From the NCBI GenBank assembly GCA_036274635.1, contig DASUFI010000259.1, forward strand, positions 1 to 35,076: a stretch of 35,076 nt of DNA, given 5' to 3'. The notes under the pieces are model-generated. The model worked only from the letters and a program-made list of their open reading frames with translations. It had not been told where the DNA came from and made no database searches. Both the position numbers and the translations under genes were made by a program. Positions 16,901 through 23,614 of the stretch are shown piece by piece; positions within the stretch are counted from its first letter, which is position 1; the number at the start of each line of letters is the position of its first letter. This DNA is from DASUFI01 sp036274635 (GTDB lineage: Bacteria > Planctomycetota > B15-G4).

Positions 16901-17614
16901 ATCCTGCAGGCGCAGGCGGGAGGTGCGCGCAGCCGCGCCGTCTCCGTCACCGTCGACTGGGATCGCGTCGAGGTCGTGGACCTCGTTTTCGGGACGGCGG
17001 GCTTGGCGGGCCTGGTGACCGATGCTCGCAGCGGGCAGCCTGTCGAGGGTGCCGCGGTCAGCCTGCACGATCGGACGTGCGACGCTGATCTTGGCCTGGA
17101 GGGCTTGGCGCGTGCCTCGGAACTGGACCTGACCGACCGCTCCAACGAGAATGGACGCTTCGCCTTCCAGCAGCTGCTGCCCGGCGCGTACACCGTGAAA
17201 GTGGAGGATGCGAGTTTCGTCACTGCGACGCGGGAGGCGCTGCTCGCCCCCGACGGCACGCTATCGGTCGACGGGGCGGCCACCTCCCAGCTCGTGCTCG
17301 CGCTGGAGCCGGGCCCCGTCCTCGAGGGAACGGTGCGCATGGCCAGCGGCAAGCCCTTGCTGCCGGACCTCTGCATCGGCCTCGAGGTCGAGGGTCATCT
17401 GGCGCTGGACCGGACGATGAACCTGAACAGCGCTGCGCCATCCGCCGCATGGACCTGGCCCTGGAGTCCCGCGCCCGGGCCCTGCACCGTCAAAGTGTGG
17501 CGCAGCATCTCTGCGCAGCTGGGCACCCTGGCGCCGGAGGACGTCCTGTTCTCGGTGCCGGTGAACCTCGTGGCCGGAGAGACCAGCGTCGTGGAGCTGG
17601 TCATCGGCGGATAG
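13994..17614 (+). CDS. ECF-like sigma factor fused to a transmembrane helix and carboxypeptidase-regulatory-like repeats
   Basis: A 1206-residue single chain. Residues 12-80 form sigma region 2 (ELLAQLGWVRALAQ, DPDVADEVLQRVCLLAL). Residues 105-165 form region 4 with a helix-turn-helix (GRTVAEMAELEHASPEAIRQRLSRARRRL). A hydrophobic segment at about 209-230 is a transmembrane helix. A Pro/Ala-rich linker (about 235-288) leads to about nine beta-sandwich repeats of the carboxypeptidase-regulatory type (starting near 292, 416, 515, 622, 728, 817, 901, 1005 and 1111; typical unit FTGRVVDEKGVPIAGAIV). The start at 13994 is preferred to the GTG at 13919 because it aligns residue for residue with the paralog at 33069-34604. 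No anti-sigma gene is adjacent. Inference: a membrane-tethered regulator whose outer domain controls the sigma module. Confidence 0.85.
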   Translation: MESHGETHAADELLAQLGWVRALAQSLVRDPDVADEVLQRVCLLALQKAPRERRSGLTLQAWLATVTRRLAWHGSRADRRRQRHERGAARPEALPSTVDDAVHREALRGLVEAVTSLEQPYYSAIVARYFEGRTVAEMAELEHASPEAIRQRLSRARRRLRSQLEALLADDRRAWLLAALPRSPAPAALGGGVAKVPLAYLGGIVVAKSASAVATAICLGLVVAGAVLFLRSDERPGETRPAVQVVLPSAPEAGSAGLPDAPTLAVESAVPAQPVAKAGSAAATLPGEDARFTGRVVDEKGVPIAGAIVSHVPTRKLRRPLGLVTGASNIDLAWERLPQTISGADGRFSFSSRELPRDPDAPPDPDVDAHWAGVYGGGTPGLVVHHPDYEIRVHACTGFRSGAYDAGDIVLPPGQAVLGRLVTPEGGFVGDADVGLPPNMTASMVQRTGDPGVAASFLHVTSGPDGRFRLGSLGPGLAFLDVRHPDFVPWGQRMTIEAGVVLDLGDIQLEPARHIRGVVLGADGQPLRGAWVLARGSAQRMDMVFGGADPLSQEIGSTIGTGAGGHHEVRVSTDAKGTFDLGTLNQTYYDVFAKASGCDPACLRDVQAGTDGVVLALPGQALLLISVVDSAARVPLADATAQAWRRSETKGLFGGRPELQTLTGAAAAAAAGLEDDGLGLIVVQRAGDEGTDVVLSAPGRATTGFALPGVRPGQQLARTLELSPESVLEGLVQDAERTPVAGANLTLSWPAGQGVQLPPRKATSDAQGRFRFDQLLPGAWTLSASAQGFLDQWGLPQPVTDSAKPQQTVITLDRGGSLQGLLVGVDGAPAPDVEVDVALLEGPRKGQHLQETSGSTGRFTFEALPPGPVTVTAWPGAEAQVTLVTGETNEITLALRRQPIVRGRVTRVGQPVGEAKVVGRTVSPRTPGSPITSAMTAENRARLFGTGDVKASTSATGEYELEFTQSGAHILQAQAGGARSRAVSVTVDWDRVEVVDLVFGTAGLAGLVTDARSGQPVEGAAVSLHDRTCDADLGLEGLARASELDLTDRSNENGRFAFQQLLPGAYTVKVEDASFVTATREALLAPDGTLSVDGAATSQLVLALEPGPVLEGTVRMASGKPLLPDLCIGLEVEGHLALDRTMNLNSAAPSAAWTWPWSPAPGPCTVKVWRSISAQLGTLAPEDVLFSVPVNLVAGETSVVELVIGG

Positions 17615-17724
17615 GGCGCCTAGGCACTCGCTGAAGCGGGCCGTAGACTCCACAGGAGCCTCCCGCTCGGGACCTGCCGCCATCGGTGGCACGGCGCGCG
17701 AGGCGTCCTTCGGGAGCCGCGCCC

Positions 17725-19350
17725 ATGCTGTCGCCCCGTCGAGTGTCGTGCGCCGTCATGGGCGCCCTGCTCTCCGGTCCGGCCCTCGCGGGCACCACCA
17801 TCCACGTGCCCGGTGACCAGCCTTCGATCACGGCCGCCATCGCTGCCGCGGGGCCGCAGGACACGGTGCTGGTCGCGCCAGGCCTTTACGTCGAGAGCAT
17901 CCACGTCCCCAGCCACAAGCACATCACGGTCGCGAGCCGTGACGGCGCGGACGTGACCATTCTCGACGGCGGGGGGGCGGACGTCGTGATCGGACTGGGC
18001 CTCGACGGGCAAACCGACATGTCGCTGGTGGTGCAGGGCTTCACCCTTCGGAACGCCGTGGCCGGCGTCTCGTCCAACGGAAGCTGCAAGCTCACGCTCG
18101 TGGGCTGCACGGTCCGTGGTTGCACCGGGCCCGCTGCCGTGGATCTGGCCGGCAATGCGAAGCACTCGCTGCAAGGATGCGTGGTGACGGAGAATGCCGG
18201 GCTGGGTGTGCGTGTGGCGCAGACGAGCTTCGACTTCTTCAAGATCGTGACGGTGCAGGACTCGACGCTCTCGCACAACGGCGGCGGCGGGCTCGAAGGC
18301 AAGTGGGTCGAGCTCAGCGGATGCGTCATCGAGGCCAACGGGGGCGTCGGCGCCAAGCTGACCGCGATCGGCAAGGTCACCGGCTGCACGGTGATCGACA
18401 ACGCGGGCACAGGAGTCATCTCACGGGAGGTCACCGACTCGCTGTTCGCGGGCAATGGCGGCTACGGCGTGGAGAGCAACGCCGGCACGTGGTTCCAGGC
18501 CAACGGGTGCCGCTTCCTGGGCAACGGCCTCGGCGGGGTGTTCGCCTGGAGCCTGGACTCGCACAAGCCTTCCAACTCGTGGTGGTCCTGCCTCTTCAGT
18601 GGCGGAGATGGACTGAGGTCCAAGGTCCAGAACACGGGCGGTGAGACCGCGGATGGAGTGCACGACCTGCGCCAGTGCACCTTCGATGGCGGGCCCGCCA
18701 TCACGTTCGAAGGAGGCAACGAGGGGCTGGTGATCAGCTCGATCGTGCGCGGGACCGTCATCACCAAGTCGTTCGCCCAGCCGCGGCTCGTCCGCTACAG
18801 CGACATCGAGGGAGGCGCGGCGGGCGAGGGCAACATCGATGCCGATCCACTGTGGGCCAGCCCTGCGACGCAGGACTACGCCCTGCTTCCCGGGTCGCCG
18901 TGCATCAACACCGGCGACCCGGTCTGGTCCCCGGGAGACGCCGATGGCTCACCGCCGGACATGGGAGCCGTGACCTACGACCCCTGGACCGAGCTGGGAG
19001 CCGGCGTGGCCGGCCTTGCGGGGACGGCGCAGCTCGGCGGCACCGGCAGCATGGTGGGCGGCAGCACCATCGGGCTCGAGCTCGCGCTGGCTCCCGCGAC
19101 GACCCCGGTGACGCTCGTGCTCGGCACCTCGCAGCTCGGCGCGCCGTTCAAGGGCGGCACGCTCTGGCCCGCACCCTCGCTCCTGCTGCCCGGCCTCATG
19201 ACGGCTGGCGACGGGACTTTGTCGTTCAGCGGCATGTGGCCCGCCGGCCTCCCGGCGGGCTCATCCTTCCTGGCGCAGGCGTGGTGGGCCGACGCGGGCG
19301 CGGCCTTCGGCGTGGCCGGCACCCAGGGCTTGAAGGGCACGCAGCCCTGA
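17725..19350 (+). CDS. Secreted parallel beta-helix protein with choice-of-anchor Q motif
   Basis: A 541-residue exported protein. GGGAG (17712-17716) lies 8 nt before ATG 17725; the GTG at 17686 lacks such a site. The signal peptide ends near ALAG23. Residues of about 24-365 form a right-handed beta-helix of the pectate-lyase-like/NosD type, beginning with the typical IHVPGDQPSITAAIAAAGPQDTV opening and continuing with repeats such as LTLVGCTVRGC and LQGCVVTENAGLGV. Residues of about 370-418 carry the choice-of-anchor Q signature (DADPLW, DYALLPGSPCINTGDP, DMGAVTY). Residues 421-541 are the shared C-terminal module (FKGG at 475-478, WPAGLPAG, QAW). Polysaccharide binding or cleavage is possible, but no catalytic set is identifiable. 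Confidence 0.85.
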   Translation: MLSPRRVSCAVMGALLSGPALAGTTIHVPGDQPSITAAIAAAGPQDTVLVAPGLYVESIHVPSHKHITVASRDGADVTILDGGGADVVIGLGLDGQTDMSLVVQGFTLRNAVAGVSSNGSCKLTLVGCTVRGCTGPAAVDLAGNAKHSLQGCVVTENAGLGVRVAQTSFDFFKIVTVQDSTLSHNGGGGLEGKWVELSGCVIEANGGVGAKLTAIGKVTGCTVIDNAGTGVISREVTDSLFAGNGGYGVESNAGTWFQANGCRFLGNGLGGVFAWSLDSHKPSNSWWSCLFSGGDGLRSKVQNTGGETADGVHDLRQCTFDGGPAITFEGGNEGLVISSIVRGTVITKSFAQPRLVRYSDIEGGAAGEGNIDADPLWASPATQDYALLPGSPCINTGDPVWSPGDADGSPPDMGAVTYDPWTELGAGVAGLAGTAQLGGTGSMVGGSTIGLELALAPATTPVTLVLGTSQLGAPFKGGTLWPAPSLLLPGLMTAGDGTLSFSGMWPAGLPAGSSFLAQAWWADAGAAFGVAGTQGLKGTQP

Positions 19351-19506
19351 GCGGGGCGGGGCCCGCGGCGTCTGGGCTGGAGCTCCTGACCCAAGCTGGC
19401 GACATCCTTCTCCGGGCACGGCTCTGACACTGTCGCGGGGCCGTTCGCTTCGAACGCGCTTCCTGCGACGACGCCTTCGTGAGCCTTCCGCCGCGCGTCG
19501 GGGGTC

Positions 19507-20772
19507 TCAGCTCGGCGACTGCGCCAGCAGCACGAGGATCTGGGCGTTGGAGAGCCCGCTGCCCTGCGCCCAAGCCTGCAGGAGCACGACGACGCCCTCG
19601 AGGCCCGCCGGCAGCGGCGGCGCCTCGACGGTCAGCGCCGCCTGTGGCAGCACGACGCTGGCGATCCACGGCAGCTGGACGAGGAGCGGGCTCTGCTGAC
19701 CGGCGATGTAGGTGGCCGCCGCCTGCAGGGAGGCCAGCAGCACGCGGGGGCCGTCGTCGCCGCCCGGTGTGACGACGCCCAGGGACAGCAGGTCGCCTGG
19801 GAGCGCGAACGCGCCCAGGCCCGTGAAGCTCGGCGGCGGCTCGGGGAGCAGCTTCAGCGAGCCCCCCGTGCTGAGGACGGCCTGCCCGTCCGCGCCATCC
19901 GCCGCGGGGCTGCCGGGCGCCGCGGAGCCTGAGCCGCCCTGCGGCGCGCCGCCGCGCACGCGCACGAGCGAGAAGGCATCGAGCACGAGGCCGTGCCCGC
20001 CGTCGCCCCATTGCGCGCTGCCCGCGCCGCCGTCGCCCCCGCGCAGCACGACGTCCAGGGCGCCCACGAAGGCCGTGCCCAGCTCGATGTCGAGGCCGCT
20101 TCCACCCGCGCCCCCTGTCGCCGGCGGGGCCGAGGCGCCGCCGCCCGGCCCGCCTTCGATCGTGGACTGCACGAGGCTGACGTTGGTGCTCGACGCGAAC
20201 ATGCCGGCACCGCCGTCGGTGGCCAGCGTGCCGGTGCTGCTGCCCGGACCGCCGCGGACCGCGCACCCCGAGAGCGTCAGGCCCGCGCTGTTGTAGGCGA
20301 CGATCGCGGCTCCGCCCTGCGCGGGCAGCCCGAATTGTCCGCCAGCCAGTCCGCCCGGACCGCCCGTGACCGAGCAGTGCCACAGGGCCACGAGACCCTC
20401 GTTGTCCACGGTGGTCAGCGCCACGCCGCCGGTGTAGCCGGGCGGACCCTCGGTCCCCTGCAGCTGCAGGTGCGAGAGGACGACCTGCTGGCCGGCCGTG
20501 AGTCCCGCGATGATGAGCTCGCCCAGCACCGTCGGATCGTCGGTGCCGGACGGCATGCCCACGATGGTCAGCGAGCGCGAGCCGACCGTGAAGGCGGCGA
20601 CCTGCGGATCCCGCACCAGGATGATGTCGCCATCCGCCGAGGCGTTCACGGCCGACTGCACGTCGAGGAAGTCGCCGCTGCCGTCGCCATCGACGATCAG
20701 CACGCCGGCACGCAGGGCCGTCGGCGCCGCGAGCAGGCACAGCAGGGACGCGAGGATCAGCGAACGGCTCAT
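19507..20772 (-). CDS. Secreted Gly-rich parallel beta-helix protein
   Basis: A 421-residue exported protein convergent with the preceding beta-helix gene. AAGGAG lies 6 nt before the ATG at 20772, fixing the start. The signal peptide ends near LRA22. The mature chain opens with VDGDGSGDFLDVQSAVNASADGD, the usual first coil of DUF1565/pectinesterase-like beta-helices. A Gly/Ala-rich helix with repeated LxxCxVxGGPG turns follows. The last 110 residues (LPAGLEGVVVLLQAWAQ, then SNAQILVLL) look like a divergent form of the C-terminal module found in three other secreted proteins here, but FKGG is missing. No catalytic residues are evident. Confidence 0.8.
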   Translation of the reverse strand: MSRSLILASLLCLLAAPTALRAGVLIVDGDGSGDFLDVQSAVNASADGDIILVRDPQVAAFTVGSRSLTIVGMPSGTDDPTVLGELIIAGLTAGQQVVLSHLQLQGTEGPPGYTGGVALTTVDNEGLVALWHCSVTGGPGGLAGGQFGLPAQGGAAIVAYNSAGLTLSGCAVRGGPGSSTGTLATDGGAGMFASSTNVSLVQSTIEGGPGGGASAPPATGGAGGSGLDIELGTAFVGALDVVLRGGDGGAGSAQWGDGGHGLVLDAFSLVRVRGGAPQGGSGSAAPGSPAADGADGQAVLSTGGSLKLLPEPPPSFTGLGAFALPGDLLSLGVVTPGGDDGPRVLLASLQAAATYIAGQQSPLLVQLPWIASVVLPQAALTVEAPPLPAGLEGVVVLLQAWAQGSGLSNAQILVLLAQSPS

Positions 20773-21120
20773 GGAGATCTCCTTCCGGTGGCGCGCGCGA
20801 ACAGGACGGCGCTGCGTCGCACTCTTCCACCAGCTCCACAGGTCGTCAAGCGGCGCGGGCGCCAGAGCTGTGGCGAATGCGCTCCCGCGTCGCGCGCGTC
20901 GCATGGAGGGCTCGACCCACGACGATCGTCGTCCGATTCCGAGCGGGACGACGATCGAGTCGGGTCGTCCCACGCGCCGCCGCGTCGCGAACGAGCCGAC
21001 ACGCGCGATCCAGCACGCCACGGCAGCGAAGCGCAGGCGCACCGCACGGCCGGGGGTGCTTGACGGCCTCGCGCATTGCGTGCACGCTGCCCCGTGGCTC
21101 GCGCAGGAAGGTCGGGACCA
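20773..21120. other. Divergent intergenic region with palindromic motifs
   Basis: This 348-bp stretch lies between the beta-helix gene (minus) and the sulfatase-like gene (plus). No gene is supported. It contains the palindrome and inverted repeats described at 20919-20971. AGGAAGG at 21105-21111 is the ribosome site of the sulfatase-like gene. Confidence 0.5.
20919..20971. promoter_or_regulatory. Palindromic operator-like cluster
   Basis: A perfect 14-bp palindrome ACGACGATCGTCGT (20919-20932) is followed by another half-site ACGACGATCG (20948-20957). CGATCGTCGTCC (20923-20934) and GGACGACGATCG (20946-20957) form a perfect 12-bp inverted repeat with an 11-nt spacer. GGGACGAC (20945-20952) can alternatively pair with GTCGTCCC (20964-20971). 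It lies between divergent genes, so it could be a regulator-binding site or mutually exclusive RNA hairpins in the sulfatase leader. Confidence 0.4.
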
Positions 21121-23169
21121 ATGGGCGGGAAGCCGCGGCATGCACGAGGCGCGGGGCTGGCCGCCGTGCACGGCGTACATGTCGCCTCGCGCACGCTGCT
21201 CGCCGGCGTCGCGTGCATCGGCGTGGCTCTGTCGCCGGGATGCAGCGACCCCGTGGCGCAGGCCAGCCTGGGCACGCGAGACCTGCTCGCCCGGGAGCGC
21301 GGCGTGCGGCTGCTCGATGTCGGGACGCTCCTGCGCCGCGTCGAGCTGGCCGGCGGTGGCTCGCTGCGCCTCGTCGGGCGCGCGGACGGCCCTGGCTCAC
21401 TGACGGCGCGCGTGTCGCGCGTCGACGCCACCGGGGAGCCCTCGCAGCCTGCGGGCGAGGCCGAGGCGGCGGCGCCCGTGGCCGGTCCGGTCGAGGCCGT
21501 CCTGCAGCTGCCCGATCCCGGCCCGTCGCCACTCGAGATCGAGGTCTCGTGGCGGGGCCAGCCAGGCGGCACGTCGTGCACGCTGGAGAGCGCCGTCGTC
21601 ACCGAGCGCGAGCCGCGGAGCAAGCCTTCGATCATCTTCGTGAGCATCGACACCCTGGCGGCCGGACACATGTCGCTGCACGGCTATGCGCGGCGCACCA
21701 CGCCGCGTCTCGAGGAGCTGGCGCAGGAGTCGATCGTGTTCGACGACTGCATCACGAACGCGACCTGGACCTCGCCCAGCTACGTGTCGCAGTTCACCGG
21801 GCTTTACCCGCTCGCCTTCCGCCTGGACGACACGCGCAAGGGGCCGGCCAAGGCCGAATGGAACAACTGGGTGCTGCCCGAGGAGCGCTGGACGATGGCG
21901 GAGATGCTGGCCGCCGCCGGCTACCGCACGGCCGCCTTCGTGGACAACCTGATGATCGCGCCGGGCCTCGGCATGCCGCAGGGTTTCGAGGTGTACGACA
22001 TGACCGCGGCGCGCCGGCCCAAGGGCGACGTGGAGGGGGGCATCCACCAGGTGATGCCGCTGGCGCTCGACTGGCTGGACGGTCTGGCGCCGGGCGAGCC
22101 GTACTTCCTGTTCGTGCAGGCCTTCGACGTGCACGGGCCGTACCTGCCCGGGAAGCCCTGGGCCGGGCGCTTCCGCGGCGACGGCCACTGCGACGAGCAA
22201 GCCACGGCCAAGGTGGGCCAGGACGCCCCCGCGCTGGGCGTGGTCCAGCCCTACATCGTGAAGCCGCTCTTCCCGAAGGGCCAGCCTCTGCCCGAGCGCG
22301 TCCGCACGGCGCCCCTCATCGCGGCCTACGACGAGGAGATCCTGATGGTGGACGACGCGCTGGGCGGCTTCTTCGACGCCCTGCGCGAGCGCGACCTGCT
22401 CGACGAGGCGATCATCATCTTCAGCGCCGACCACGGCGAGGCCATGTGCGAGCATGCCCAGCTCTTCGGCCACAACGTCTGCTACGACGAGGTGCTGCAC
22501 GTCCCGCTGCTGATCCGGCTGCCCGGGGGCCGTGGGGGCGGGCAGCGGGTCGACCAGACCGTGCAGCTGGTCGACCTCTATCCCACCGTCGCCGAGCTGG
22601 CGGGCCTGCGCGCCGACAGGCCGTACCTCCACGGCCGCTCGCTCGCGCCCCTCCTCGAAGGCGGTTCCCTGCCCCCGGTGCCCACGCTCAGCAGCGAGGG
22701 CTGGCTGGACGCGGTGGCCGTCACCTTCGACGGCTGGAAGCTCATCGAGACGCGCCCCGCGCACCACGTGGAGCGCGGCGAGGACACGGTGGCGCTGCTC
22801 GTCAGCTCGCCGCGCGCGGAGGCCTGGTTCGAGTCCACGTACCCCGAGGCCAGGGGTCGCGAGACGCTCCCGGAGGCCCTGGCACGCTACGCCGGCCCCA
22901 ATTCCCCGGCCGACCTGCTCCTGGCCGAGATGCTGCGGGCCCTGCAGGGTCCCTTCCAGGAGCTCTATTCGATGCGGGAGGACCCGCGGGAAGTGCAGGA
23001 TCTCGCGGCCAGTCGGCCCGAGCGGCTGGCGCAGCTCCGGCAGGTGCTGCAATCCCAGCGGCAGCGCGCCTACGCCGCGCGCGGCGGCAGCGAAGCCGGC
23101 GCGGCCTACAGCCCTTCGGCCGAGGATCTGGAGCAGCTCCGGCAGCTCGGTTACGTGGGCGAGCGCTGA
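21121..23169 (+). CDS. Sulfatase/alkaline-phosphatase superfamily protein with Thr at the nucleophile position
   Basis: A 682-residue exported protein, possibly a lipoprotein (hydrophobic stretch 26-38, then LSPGC41, an imperfect lipobox). Residues of about 45-165 are an extra N-terminal beta domain. The sulfatase core begins at 169 (PSIIFVSIDTLAAG, metal Asp177). It has Thr217 in ATWTSPSYVSQFTGLYP where sulfatases carry the Cys/Ser that becomes formylglycine, then DVHGPY (336-341) and the metal site SADHGE (435-440). The chain ends in LRQLGYVGE, a common tail of this branch. A Thr nucleophile points to phospho- or phosphoglycerol-type transfer or hydrolysis, rather than classical sulfate-ester cleavage. 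Start 21121 is set by AGGAAGG at 21105-21111. Confidence 0.82.
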   Translation: MGGKPRHARGAGLAAVHGVHVASRTLLAGVACIGVALSPGCSDPVAQASLGTRDLLARERGVRLLDVGTLLRRVELAGGGSLRLVGRADGPGSLTARVSRVDATGEPSQPAGEAEAAAPVAGPVEAVLQLPDPGPSPLEIEVSWRGQPGGTSCTLESAVVTEREPRSKPSIIFVSIDTLAAGHMSLHGYARRTTPRLEELAQESIVFDDCITNATWTSPSYVSQFTGLYPLAFRLDDTRKGPAKAEWNNWVLPEERWTMAEMLAAAGYRTAAFVDNLMIAPGLGMPQGFEVYDMTAARRPKGDVEGGIHQVMPLALDWLDGLAPGEPYFLFVQAFDVHGPYLPGKPWAGRFRGDGHCDEQATAKVGQDAPALGVVQPYIVKPLFPKGQPLPERVRTAPLIAAYDEEILMVDDALGGFFDALRERDLLDEAIIIFSADHGEAMCEHAQLFGHNVCYDEVLHVPLLIRLPGGRGGGQRVDQTVQLVDLYPTVAELAGLRADRPYLHGRSLAPLLEGGSLPPVPTLSSEGWLDAVAVTFDGWKLIETRPAHHVERGEDTVALLVSSPRAEAWFESTYPEARGRETLPEALARYAGPNSPADLLLAEMLRALQGPFQELYSMREDPREVQDLAASRPERLAQLRQVLQSQRQRAYAARGGSEAGAAYSPSAEDLEQLRQLGYVGER

Positions 23170-23180
23170 GAAAACTCAGC
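23165..23180 (+). terminator. Small hairpin overlapping a stop codon
   Basis: GCTGAG-AAAA-CTCAGC is a perfect 6-bp stem with a tetraloop that includes the TGA of the sulfatase-like gene. No U-tract follows, so a role in mRNA 3'-end stability is as likely as termination. Confidence 0.3.
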
Positions 23181-23614
23181 CCGGTCGCTGCCTTGTGGAT
23201 CGCCAGCGAGGCGTGTACGTGGGCTCGTGTGGCGGAACCTGCTACGCCCTGAGGCGAAATGCACGTCGCTGCCGCGAGACTTGAATATCGGCCCTGCCGG
23301 TACGTCGCCAGTGTGCGAGGCGCCGGCTGAGAGCGGCCAGCCGGAAGTCGTCGGCGAATTCTCCGACGGCCATCGCGTATCACTCGCGGGTCGAGCGGGC
23401 ACGCAGTTGCACGTCCACACGCACTCCACACACAGGCGTGTGCAACTTCATCCGCCGAAGTTGCGAAGCGAAATTACAAAGGCCGACGTCGCCAGGATTT
23501 TCTTTTTCCCGCGGCTTGCGATCGGCATCGCCTCACTTCATTTTGGGCAACCAGTCGCCGCACCCCCGCTTTTACCCCCGACAGCGGCGACGGCCACCTT
23601 GCTGCGAGCACCCT
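23170..23614 (+). other. Structured leader region upstream of the BIG2 protein gene
   Basis: A 445-bp gap without a supported gene. Its 3' half is less GC-rich than its surroundings. It contains a stem GTCGTCGG/CCGACGGC (23347-23370), a perfect 8-bp hairpin GCAACTTC-GAAGTTGC (23442-23464), and an upstream GTTGCAC (23405-23411) that could pair with GTGCAAC (23440-23446) instead. A T-rich tract ATTTTCTTTTT lies at about 23497-23507. A long leader or regulated 5' UTR is possible. Confidence 0.35.

Noticed and set aside
20877..23252. 791-residue plus-strand ORF overlapping the sulfatase-like gene in another frame
   Set aside because: Arg/Ala/Gly-rich product, while the other frame contains the conserved sulfatase-superfamily motifs.
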